Source of the DNA: Akanthomyces muscarius
Lineage: Eukaryota; Ascomycota; Sordariomycetes; Hypocreales; Cordycipitaceae
Length of the DNA: 64,000 nucleotides
Direction: 5' to 3'
NCBI RefSeq assembly: GCF_028009165.1
Contig: NC_079241.1
Location: 2,666,001-2,730,000, forward strand
In this document: piece after piece, positions 23,299-34,044 of the stretch
Numbering within the stretch: the stretch's first letter is position 1
Layout: each line of letters starts with the position of its first letter
The notes under the pieces: model-generated
Database searches by the model: none
What the model saw: only the letters and a program-made list of their open reading frames with translations
What the model was told of the DNA's origin: nothing
Position numbers and translations under genes: made by a program

Positions 23299-25272
23299 AT
23301 GCGTGGGTAATGGCAGTCACTGTGAAGCTGCGATCCGGTTGTATGTAGTGTAGCAGACGATGACAAGATGGAGCGAAGGATATTGGCTGCACGCCACGAG
23401 CCCTACAGATGCATGTAGCAGTAGAAAGTGTTGTTTCATGACCATCTGCATTGTGCATTGGTCAGTCATCCTCCCAGCCTCTGCATTTTTCATATCGCTC
23501 AAAGTGCGCGTGTGCAGAAGGGAGATGCTGGAAGTGGGGCTGGGGAAGATGAAGGAGGGGAAGACGAGGACGAGGACGAGTACAAGAAGGCGAAGAGAGG
23601 AAGAGAGGAAGAGAGGAAGAGAGGAAGAGAGGAAGAGAGGAAGAGAGGAAGAGAGGAAGAGAGGAAGAGAGCGTGGAAACTGGAGTAGGTGCTGGTGTAC
23701 CAGTCAGTAGACGGGCGCAGGAAAGATGACACGAAATTGAATCCTTGTCGACGAGCCCTGCTAGTGTAGAGACTCGCTGGTAGGTGTGGGTGCAAGCAGG
23801 GGCTGCAAAACTTGCCCATCATACTCGCTAGAAATGGCAAGAGGAGGAGGGGAGTCATACTGGCAGGTTGGTCAGAATGCTTTCACATCTTGACAACTCC
23901 AGTTCTGGCTGTTCAGCAGCGCTCTGCGGCGCTCCGTGCAAACTTTCCCCATCGACTAGTAGTCCTAGATGGGTGTACATCAGAAAAGTGCTACCGAGGC
24001 TGACCAGACTCAACAATAGGGGTCTAAGCCAAAAAAAAAAAAAAAAAAGAAAAGAAAAAAAAGAATGTTGTTTCTTTATTCTTCTTTTTCCCACAGCCGG
24101 ATTTCGCTGCCTCTCGCTTTTGCTGGAACATGTGGAGGGCCAACGGATACACTTGGGCACAGTGCAACGATGTCGGCGAATGAGAGAAACCAAATACGTA
24201 TGGTACCCAGGTAACCTGGTGATCAGCACCTAGACTAAAGTACCGCGAGTACAGTGCGCTGCCAGTAATCTGTACTAATAGTTGATTCCTTGCAGAGGGA
24301 GTCTGTGTCTTGTGGTTTTCCTACAGGTACACCACTGCAGATAGTGGGTACAGTGACCCGGACCCTCCACAGGCAAAGGGATGGGTCGCACGGATAACTT
24401 TGGGCCGTTGACGCGTGCGGGGGGACACGACCACACTCGACGACAGCCAACATGCTCCTCGGATGGAGAGTGTTTTCTGCACTCCCACGCCCATGGGGCC
24501 AATGCCCAGCGCGCCCCGGAGTGCTAGTTTTGGTATCGCATCAGCATTTCTTTTCTGCTGCCACTGTGGTGGCACGCTCCGAGAAATTCATCCAATTATC
24601 CCACCGTCTTGACCACGTCGCCACCCTGCTTTCTATGGCCGCCCCTCGGGTTTCCTCGGCCAACGCCTCGGCGCGCCCCCCCCCCCATCCCAATATTAAG
24701 CAACGGCAGGGCGAACGTCTACGTGGGTCGCCTTCAAAATAGCTGCGCCGGCGAACCCCAGCGACCAGGGTTAACGAGGAGCAACAAGGCTTCGACAGGG
24801 GTACGACGGCAGGTACATTAGGATACAACAGGCGCTACAATAGGTACCTAAAGAATAAGATGATGGCGTCTCAGCTGGAAGTCGCCAGGCGTCGAGGCTT
24901 CCTGAAGCAATTAAATCGTCGCTGTACTTCCAGCCGCCCGCACTATGATAACAAGTATCCTAATGTATCCTCCATGTAGGTACCCTAGTCAGAGCCAGAT
25001 TCGAGTGTGGACGCATTCACTTTGCTCCGTACCAACAGCCATCGCCGCACCAGGTATATATAAACCTCAAAATCCCCTCACCAGAGATTTTGTCTCTCTA
25101 GGCAATTCAATCATGGCCTCTTTGGTCGCAGAGTCAGCAATCTTGCCTTTTCTTTTCTTTTTGCCTCCCGATCAAATACGTTCTCGTCACCCCACCCGCC
25201 CTCGCGCCATTTGCCAACTTGTGCTCACGGCCAACACCATAGCAATCAGCAAGGGTCGCTGTGTCTGACATC
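23299..25272. other. gene-poor spacer with simple repeats
   Basis: About 2 kb without a supported gene. It contains the GAGAGGAA minisatellite, an A-rich tract at 24030-24062, a poly-C run at 24680-24686, and TAGGTACC-type palindromes at 24841-24850 and 24976-24986. A TATA-like tatatataa at 25056 precedes the repeat-protein gene. Confidence 0.5.
23592..23671 (+). repeat. GAGAGGAA minisatellite, about 10 copies
   Basis: Near-perfect tandem array of the 8-bp unit GAGAGGAA, purine-only on the plus strand. Purine/pyrimidine asymmetry makes triplex or replication-slippage behaviour plausible. It lies about 300 bp downstream of the ZIP gene stop. Confidence 0.92.
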
Positions 25273-26445
25273 ATGCCGGCCGAGTCCGATTGCCCTGTCA
25301 CTACTCCTCCCGCGGACGACGCTACCCCGTCGATGGAGCCGGTGCTGAGGCGCATTGCCAACATGGAAGAGGCCATTGCCAACCACCATAAAGACGGGCT
25401 TCGTCAAGAGGCGAGCACGGCACCTAGCTCGTCCGTTGACGATATATCAGCTGTCGCTAGGCACATTGCCGGGATGAAGAGCTGTCTCGAGGCTTTCCGT
25501 GAGTACATCAGCGAGCTGAGGCGTCTCATGAGGAGAGCCCGTGCCGCTGACACCGGGGAGAGGCGCGCGGCCAGCCCTGCCGGGGACCCTGCTGCCTCGC
25601 GTGCTCCCGCTCCACGTCAAGAGGGCGCTACTTCCGACACGGGGGTTCTCGTGCGCAAAGACCATGTTTTCGACACCGAGACGGAGGCCGTGGTGAGCAA
25701 CGCCGAGCACCCTGCTGCTCAGCCTCCTCCTACGCAGCGCCCTCCAGCTCAGCAGTTTCCCGCCCAAGGTCCTTTTCCTGAGGGCCCTCCAGCTCAGTAT
25801 TTTCCCGCCCAAGGTCCTTTTCCTGAGGGCCCTCCTGCTCAATATCTTCCCGCCCAGGGTCCTTTTCCTGAGGGCCCTCCTGCTCAATATTTTCCCTCTC
25901 AGCAGCCTTTTACTCGGGGCCCTCCTTTTAGCGTCCTCCTGCTCAGTATTTTCCCGCTCAAGGTCCTTTTCCTAAGGGCCCTCCGGCTCAATATTTTCCC
26001 CCTCAGCATTCTTTCACTCAGGGCCCTCCTGTTCAGCGTCCTCCAGCTCAGTACTTTCCCGACCAAGGTGCTTTTCCTGAGGGCCCTCCTGCTACGTTTC
26101 AAGAGCGCTTCACTATCTCTACTGGCAATGAGCAGTCTGGTGTGTTCCCGTTTTCTTTCAGCATCGTGCGGACTAAGGAGTAGCACAAGGTCGGCAAGTC
26201 GAGGCAAGTCAGTCATGGAGGATGTATGTTCCGGAGGTAAAAGATTGCGCGCAAGAACAAAGTTTTTTCTTCTTCAGACTAGTAACAGACGTCTTTTGTG
26301 TTTCGCACGCGAATATTCAGCATATCCCTTCCATTTATACTCGATGCTAGTATGGATTGTCAGCTATGCTCGGCGTGATAGCGAGTCGATTTCTGAACAC
26401 TTGATGCCTACACTACTCAGTACTCCTTCACTGATATCACATTGA
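25273..26445 (+). CDS. unknown protein with 15-residue tandem repeats, frameshifted within the array
   Basis: Not recognised. From the ATG at 25273 the product has an N-terminal helical, possibly coiled region (EPVLRRIANMEEAIAN, ISAVARHIAGMKSCLEAF, EYISELRRLMRRARAAD). A Pro/Ala linker follows, then copies of a 15-residue unit PPAQYFPAQGPFPEG encoded by a 45-bp repeat. Near 25929 one base is missing relative to the sister copy at 26025-26040. The array therefore shifts to another frame and yields a Leu/Phe-rich tail ending at 26445. In the shifted-back frame the repeat pattern and codon use continue to a stop at 26181-26183. It is either a one-base deletion (pseudogene, allele or assembly error) or an intron ending at ccttttag, although no good donor is visible. 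The surroundings are gene-poor. Confidence 0.5.
   Translation: MPAESDCPVTTPPADDATPSMEPVLRRIANMEEAIANHHKDGLRQEASTAPSSSVDDISAVARHIAGMKSCLEAFREYISELRRLMRRARAADTGERRAASPAGDPAASRAPAPRQEGATSDTGVLVRKDHVFDTETEAVVSNAEHPAAQPPPTQRPPAQQFPAQGPFPEGPPAQYFPAQGPFPEGPPAQYLPAQGPFPEGPPAQYFPSQQPFTRGPPFSVLLLSIFPLKVLFLRALRLNIFPLSILSLRALLFSVLQLSTFPTKVLFLRALLLRFKSASLSLLAMSSLVCSRFLSASCGLRSSTRSASRGKSVMEDVCSGGKRLRARTKFFLLQTSNRRLLCFAREYSAYPFHLYSMLVWIVSYARRDSESISEHLMPTLLSTPSLISH
25741..26085 (+). repeat. 45-bp coding tandem repeat
   Basis: About seven to eight copies, some degenerate, of a 45-bp unit encoding PPAQYFPAQGPFPEG-like residues. The first three copies are nearly identical. Later ones carry the variants QQPFTRG, QHSFTQG and DQGAFPEG. 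A higher-order period of about 105 bp links 25921-25940 with 26025-26045. Confidence 0.9.
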
Positions 26446-27453
26446 TACCGCATTCGTTGCAGCTCACCCGAGTGTAAACCTAAGAGAAAACCCACTTGAT
26501 CGCCTTAAGTAGGTATATCTTATCAGTATCTTATCAGTATCTTATACTGGTAAGCAAAGCCATCCCTTTGGCAGTGGATGAGGAGGTTTTAAGTCACTTA
26601 TAGGGTTCCTAACCAAGCACAGAGTCACAATTTACCAGATACCTTAGGCTAGCACAGAAAATTGCAGCTGTGACTGAGTGCCTGTGGCGCAGGAGAGACA
26701 CTAGACCCATACATAACTGAACTGGTAGATATCCCTGCTGAACGTGTATCTCTCCTCCACTGCGAAAGGGATAGCCACAAACTAAACCCTGCACCACTGG
26801 CTTAGCCATACGCTGTTGACCAGCTAGCCAGCCAATTAGATATCAGCTACCAGCCAGCCTGGTAGTAAAAACACTCACTTTCCAACATACCCTATAAGAG
26901 TCATACAATAAAAATTATTGGTAAAAAAAAATTAAAAAATTAAGAAAGATCATTTAGATACTAGCTAGCAGCTTCAGTAAGAGCTGGTACACTAATACAC
27001 GCGAGCAACTCAGTACGTGGCTGGCGACAGAGATGTAGGATGACATAGAGCGTGCACTAAATCTGTAAAGTGTTGTGCTAGTAAGAAGCTACTGACAAAA
27101 AACTTCATCTGACTCTGAGTACCATGTGGTGTAATCCACACTCAAATGAGGTGGTCGTACTAACCTCAGATGAGCCACACCCACGTTACCCCTTCAAGGT
27201 AGATCTGAACGCAAGTAAACGAACTTATTGTACACCACGTACGTTTCGGCCATTGCGTCAAGAGGAAGGGATATTGTGTAAAAAGTAAACCTCATCAATT
27301 AGTTTCGTACGGTAGCCATGCCTGTCTTATACTAATTCCGTCACACGTCTGACCGAAACAATTATTCAACGCTTCATACAAAAGATAAAAGACAAGGTTT
27401 TATCTACAACATACAAACACTCCCTATGCTCCCGTCTTTTTAATCTTCCACAT
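26446..27453. other. AT-rich non-coding stretch
   Basis: About 1 kb with clearly lower GC than flanking genes and no usable open frame. It has short direct repeats (three copies of cttatcagtat at 26517-26550) and repeated ccagctagccagc-type words at 26820-26865. It may be a decayed mobile element, but no transposase or terminal repeats are visible. Confidence 0.4.
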
Positions 27454-30400
27454 TTATACGTCCTCATCGCTGTCCTCGCCCAACAGCTCCCCATCGTAAT
27501 CTTCCACCTGGGAATACCCGCCCCCACGCGCAAAGCTCTGCCTCGTCGTGAAGCGACGGTTCCAGCTGCGCCCCCCGCTGCCCCCGCCCGCGCGCTGGTA
27601 CGCGCCGACGGCGGAGCGCCACACGCTGACGCCTACAACAGGCAGCGCAGCGGCCACGGCGGCCACGGCAGAAATGGCAATCACGGGATATTTGATCCAG
27701 GGCTGATCACTGTCAAACGTCGACGACGACTCGCCTAGACGAATCTGGCCAAATTTGCCGGACCAATTGCGATGCACCCACCAACCGATTGCCACGGCCG
27801 CCGCGATGGGGATGACGACGGCAAAGAAAATGGCCACGCCCGACGTCTTGTGCTTCTTGGCCACTTCGCCCTCGTAACCGGCGCAGTCGTGCTCCGTGGA
27901 TGTCTTGTCAAACTCCTTGCCGCCCTCGCACGTCGTCAGCTGCAGCCGGCGGTAGCCTGTAGGCTCAAAGTACGTCGTAGCGTTGTACTTTTCGCACCAC
28001 TCTTTGCCAGACAGTGGCTCGTATCCCTCCACCAAGCGGCATTGCCCGCTGTTGTCCATTTCAAAGTTGTAGGCACTGAAATGGTTTGATTAGCTTGCAT
28101 CATTTCTGAAAGATTCGAGGTACGTACCATTCATAGTCACGTCGGCTACAGGCACAGTTCTCCTTCTTGTACAGTCGCTGAATGTCCTGCTCATTGTAAC
28201 ATTTGCGGTCCGTCTTCTTGCGGAGGTACTTGGCGACATGGCCAAAGACACAGTCGTCGTCTTGCATCGGGTGCTTTGGAGACCAAAGATCGTAATCGGG
28301 ATCGCCTCCTTCCTTGCCGAGGCTGCCAAGTTTGCAGGGCTTGTCAGTGAGGCCAGTAAAGTCGAGATTGACAGTGAAAAGTTTGCCGGACTCGGATCTG
28401 CACCAGAGGAGAAAGTTTCGCGAGGTGCCAGAAGACAGCGTGGTGATGTCAAGCACAGTCACTTTGTCGTCTGCGAACCTGTAGTCGGTCCATGTCTTGC
28501 CCTCGTCCGTGGAGTAAGAGACCATGTTGGTAGTAGCTTTGCTGTCGTGAGTGGCACGTTCCACCAAAACGATAATGGAGCCCTGGTCACCATATTGCCA
28601 GGTCCAGTGCCCCTTCTTGACGTTGTGCCAATTGATACCGCCATCGGCAGTCATGAATGTGTCCGCTTCTTTGATGTCACCGAGTATCGGGCCAACATTG
28701 CCGACTCCAAACATGAGGCCGACAGCCGTGGCCGCGGCAAATGTCTTGCGCTTATCGTCGCGTTCCGTGTAATGATGGATGTGGAGGGCGCAAGATTTGT
28801 CACCCTTCGAGCTGCTGCAGGAATACGACTTGCCTTCAATGTCCTTTTTGGGAGGCGCAAGATAACCCCATTCAGCACCATCGTTGCGCGAAATCTTCGT
28901 TTGGAGTTTCTTGGTCTTTTCTCCCTTGCCAGGGTTGGTAACGACATTGATGAGCTCAAAGCCTTCCAGGCCTGCGACCTTTTCAAAGTCTGCATACGGC
29001 GTGTGGTCGCAATTTACATTGGAAGCGCTGAGCACAAATGATGTGCCGTTGGAGTTGCTCTTGATAATGGAGCCATATTCGTGGTCTACACCATCATCTG
29101 TCCTGACAAATAGGTTGAGAGCATGAGTGGAGCTGTCCAGAGCAGTGTATTCGTTCTCATGACCTTCCTGGAATTTGTAGGGGAAGTGTGTGCTCTCAAA
29201 ATGCTTGCCGTCAACGCTGACCAGGGGCTTGACGCCTCCAGCTTTCTGGTCTTTTTCGGCCAAAATGATGTATTCGCTCATCGTGATGAAGTTGCTAACT
29301 TCGATATCCAACATGGTCACATCCTCTTCAAAGAAGTCGTCGCTGGTGATGATTGTCATGGGAGAGCCCTCATTCTCCTCGCGATGAGCAAGGCACACAA
29401 TCTGCTTCTCGGCACGAATGTTGTATTCGGAGTTACCAGTGAACTCGCACCGTTCGACATACTTTCGCAGGGTGCGCCAGTCATCGCCGCGATCAGTTGA
29501 AACAGAGGCCTTCAAGTAGCAAGACTCTTTGCTGCCCACTTTCTCGCACGTCTTGCCAACCCAGAGAATCCAATCTTTCTTGTCCGGGTGGAAGCTAAAT
29601 GGACCATCATCTTCATACGGCTCAGAGGGAGCTGTGAACGGATGAAAGCTCTGTCCACGATCAATGGTGTAAAAGACCTTGTTTTCCTTGGCAGTGGTGA
29701 AGTAGACAACATCATTGAAGTAAGCGTGAGGAAAGATGTTCTGGATCTCCTCCCCTTCAAGAATGCGTTCCCATTTCTTGCCGTGATCGGGAGAGCGCCA
29801 TAGACGGGCATCGACCTTCAACTGACCACCACTTCCTTGCTCAGCGGCGCGCACAATGACTGTCTCGTCCTTTGACGAGCTGGCATCGCCGCGTTCCAGA
29901 TAGATCTTTTGAAAGTCGCTCAAGTCGGTGTCAAAGTCACTCTTCTTGTGAGAAACGTCACCATTGGCGGGGTTGCTGTCGTCTCCCTCTTTTCCGTCTT
30001 TCCCATCTTTGCCATCTTTGCCGTCGTCTTTTTCATCATCCTTGCCACCATCTTTACATTCGCGCTCAACGGTATCATCCTTCTGAGCGCCACCTGTCCG
30101 CTTGCAGGTGTTGCCAGGAATCAGCCTCCAGCCAGAGGAACCCTTGAAGGACTTATCGCGCTCTTTGCATGAGCCTTCAGGAATGACCAAGGAGCCTGTT
30201 TGCTTGCACTTGGTATTGTCTTCGGGGTCTCGCTGGAAGTTGTAATCGCATTCAAAGTCAGAATCTGAGCAGTCGCAGTCTTCGGTCTTAGCAATCGGCT
30301 CCTTGAAGTCGCTCTGAATGAAGCAGTCCGCCTTCTTCTTCCTGCGGGTAAATGTCTGCTTGTGGCCCATGATACACTGTGGCTTGCCGTCGGCATCAAC

Positions 30401-32092
30401 GCGAGCATGCCATTCTTCCATGTCATCATCGCCACACTTGCGTTCGTGCAGACCGTCAAAATCAATGGCGATGCTGTGGTATTCGCCCTTGCGAGAGCCT
30501 ACAAGAAGAAATTTGAGACTGGTAGCGTCTTGCACAGATGTGAGGAACTCGGGCTTAATCTTTAAGCCATCTGGAAAAGTAACAGAGTCCCACTTCTCAC
30601 CGTGGTCTAGGGAGAACGAAAGTTTTTCGACATCGGGCTTGGATGAGTCTTGAACGGCAACAAGAATGGAACCGGAATCGCCGAACTCGTACTTGTGCTG
30701 GCCTTCAAGAGCTTGTTTCCAACTACGACCAGCATCATCCGAGACAAACAAGTTCGATTCTGAAGCCTTTTTGAGGGATTTGCCGGTATTTCCGTTGCCC
30801 ATGACCAGGCCAGGTGCAGGACTGGAAAAAACGCGACCAATGTTGTCTAGTTCCGTGACTGAGTGCAAGTGAATGGTGTCGTCTCCAGCCTTGAGCGATT
30901 CAAACGTTCTGCCATCGTCAAAGGTTATTTTGCTGATCAAAACCTTTGATTTGCCATGCTTGTCAACATCTGCGCCGTTCTCAATGGTATTGACAAGGTA
31001 GACACCCTGGATGCCGCTGACGTTTTCGAAATCGACATGGCCCTTTCGGTCACGATTCGTGTATGGGATGTTCTCGGTAAAGTATGTGCCGTTGGAATTG
31101 CTAGTGAACAAAACACCCATAGGCCTAGAGGGCGGCGAAGTCATGACGTCGACTTGGATGCTGTAGTTTGTACTTTCCAGAACGGTATACGCACCCTGAT
31201 TGATGGCGTGAGAGTGTTCGTGTGAATCTGAGTTGGGAAACATGGCGCGATGCCACTTTTTCGTGTCATCCGTCACATAGAGAGCCATCTCATCACTCCC
31301 GGCTGAAGTTGTGGCAACCAAAAGATAGCCTTTGACGACTGCGACATTGTTGACGCCACGAACAGGCTTGTTGATGTCGAGATCGGGCTCAAATTCTTGA
31401 ATATCGCCCTTTTCCTTCTTGAAAAAGTCGTCCGAAACAACGAGTCGCTGTTCTTGCTTTCGAGGCGTAAACTCATCACGGATGATGCACAAAATTCTAG
31501 TCTTGTCGAGTTCCTTGTCGCCAGTGGAAAATTCAGGCGATGACTTGGCCCACCAGCAACCAGCTGTATCTTCCCGAAGCTTTTGTACAGTTTTGAAACC
31601 ATCGGTCGTGAATGTAGCTGCTTCGTCGCAAAATATCTCGTCGCAGTCCATGCCGTTGAAGATCATGCGCTTCGGATCGGCGGCGTTGAATGTTAAAACT
31701 TCGGGCTGGAATCGGCTCGGGGGCGCTTTTGAGTCGAATTTAGACCAGGATTTACCGCGGTCCTGGGTCATGTAATGCTCTTGGCCAGCGGTCAGGATGA
31801 AGGCCGTTTTGGCTTCATGGGGGTGCATGATGAGCAGAACAGCTTTGCCCTCATCGACATCGGCGACTCTGGCCCACTGAACGCCAGCATCCTCGGACCA
31901 GAAAATGTTGCCAGTGTCGACGTTGTGCCATATAATCGAGTCGCTGTCTTCGAAGTAGTTGATGTTGCGAGGGTATCCCTCAATCTTGGATGCTGAAATG
32001 CTAGGCTCGTCCTTGGCGAGGGCAATTGTCCAGAGCCAGGAGAGCAGGAGGATACGCCACCAAGGCACAGCCAGCGGGCTGCAGATCCTCAT
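27454..32092 (-). CDS. VPS10: Vps10/sortilin-type vacuolar protein sorting receptor
   Basis: Type I membrane receptor that carries vacuolar hydrolases from the late Golgi to endosomes and is recycled by retromer. Exons are 28128-32092 and 27454-28075 (1528 aa, normal for fungi). A signal peptide (PWWRILLLSWLWTIALA) precedes two Vps10 ten-bladed propeller domains with Asp-box BNR repeats (SEDAGVQWARV, TQDRGKSWSKF, SDDAGRSWKQA, STDRGDDWRTL, TADGGINWHNV). Each is followed by a Cys-rich 10CC module. Between the two domains lies a charged low-complexity linker with KDG repeats. The tail has a membrane segment (SGVAIFFAVVIPIAAAVAIG), a second hydrophobic stretch (YPVIAISAVAAVAAALPVVG) and an acidic cytoplasmic end (YSQVEDYDGELLGEDSDED). 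The splice TG|gtacgt..ttcag|T restores a Cys (YECAYNFEMD). Confidence 0.96.
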
Positions 32093-34044
32093 TGTGACAA
32101 GAGAGCTGGGAGTTGTTCTATCATGTAGTATGTGTGGAAAGACTGTAATCACAGGTGATAGTTGCGCTGACCTCCGCAAGCAACCGAGCTGATCATCGGT
32201 GAGTCGAATAGATTTTGGCGATGCGGTTGCGTGTCCAAGCCAAGCTGAAGCTCGTTGCGTCAGACGTTTACAGGCACTGGACATGTGGCTTGCGCGGCAC
32301 GCCTTGCAAGGGAGCGGCGCAGGGGCGGACGGGAATGTGGCGCAGGCAATAATGTGGCTGGTGGCTCCACACGAGCTCTGCGAAACATGACGAGCTTCGG
32401 CTTTCTGACAATACAAGACACTCCTCTTGCAGGTAAAAGGCATGGATTTGTACTTGTCGACGGAACTTTTGTTCACTGGGGATTGATCTTTCTTGTGAAT
32501 CTTTTGCCTTTTTCACGAAGTTGTTTCCTCTACTTGTCCTTCCTCTTGTTCTGCGTAGACCCACCACTTCCTGGATAGAACGCAGAACAATAACAGGCCC
32601 CAATCTGAATTACTGATGTTTTCTCTTAATTTCTCATGACTAGCTCCAGAGGTAGCTTGTGGCGCAAAGTGATGAATAACATGCATTTCCCGCAAAATCT
32701 GGTGGTCTACAAGCTACCAGCAACTCGCCAGGCTTGCGCCACAGCTTGAGCATGTAAGTGACACGCTACCTAACGATCTGCGCAATTGCCAGCGGGTCTG
32801 GCCTCTGTCTGCCCCTGAGGTTAGCTGCCCCTGTGCGCGTGGGGTACTATGTACATACGACCGAGGCGATGGCCCGGTGTCCAAATGGTGGCACCGTGAC
32901 GAAGAACGAATGCCAATTCGCAGCTACCGAGGGTATAATATTATACATGAGTGGCGAAGGCCACGAGCAGGTGCGACTTTTATCTATCTACCTGGGTAGA
33001 TAGGACCCAACGCCGCGCAGGCAGCCCTTGTACTGTACTTGTAACTACTTGTACGGGGGGCGGCCACTGGTAATCGGTACCGTGGCAACCAGCAAACGCG
33101 ACTGGTCAAAACAAAGTGGCCAGGCGTGTTGCAAGTTGACCGAAGAACAAGCAGCACAGCAGCAGCAAGACGGATCAAAAATCGTTCTTGCTGCCGACGA
33201 GGTATATGGTCTTGGAGCATTGCAAATTGAGGTGTTTTATGCGGAGTAATAGATCAACATCGAGGAGGGTTGGCTGCAGTTACCTGCCGTTGGCATGTGT
33301 CGGCACAATGGAATGGTCTGCGCCCACGACGAACAATGCTGAGCCTAAGATATAGTGGCGTTGGCGGGCACAACAGGGAGCTTCCACCCTGATTACAGGG
33401 CCGGCGCACAGAAAGGTGCACTGTACCTAGGTACCTAAGATTTCCATCTCATTCCGCGGACATGGCCTGCTCAGCGCAAGTTGGAGCCCCCTATGCCAGC
33501 GGCTGTCCTTTCATTTACCCCAGAGCTTTGGCCACGGTCTAGCCCGCAGCGTTACTGGTATTATCGCATGCTGTTACTGGTAGGCTGTAACACAGAAACT
33601 CGCTAGGACATACACCCTGATCACTAGGTACCAAAAATATACCAAGAGCCATGATACCGTATCATCACTGTAGCCTGTACCTAGTAGTCAGGTACCGCTG
33701 CAAGGGGACGGGACTGCCCCTCCCTCCCGTCACTGGTCCCCTGTGGCCTGTGGGCCGGCGCCCGCCAAAGCCTCCCACGTTCACGCTTCCTCTCCTGGCG
33801 CCGCTTCTGTTTTGATCCTTGTTTTCCTCCATCCCCATTTAAACTGGCCTCCGGCTGCTCGTTTCTCTCTCTCTCTCTCTTGAGTACTTCTTGCGCAATC
33901 CAAAGCCAACAACTGTGCAGCTGCTTCAAGCTTTGTTTGTTTCGCGACGACCAGCTGCCCTTTGCTCCCCGAGGTCCTCTTACAGCCCCGCCATCCGTCC
34001 TCCACGCCTCCTCCCACCGACCACCCCCTTATTCAGCATTCGCA
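32093..34044. other. long divergent promoter region, VPS10 / NTF2-like gene
   Basis: About 1.95 kb without a supported gene. It contains several GTACCTAGGTACC-type palindromes (33424-33438, 33625-33634, 33678-33696) and a CT dinucleotide run at 33863-33880 in the 5' leader of the NTF2-like gene. Confidence 0.5.

Noticed and set aside
25447..26216. Two minus-strand frames with Arg/Leu repeats antisense to the repeat gene
   Set aside because: Their repeats are the complement of the 45-bp array, and the plus strand has the better N-terminus and start.
32268..32603. Extension of the VPS10 frame above its start
   Set aside because: The frame stays open to about 32476 but has no signal peptide. 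The ATG at 32092 is followed directly by a good signal sequence.
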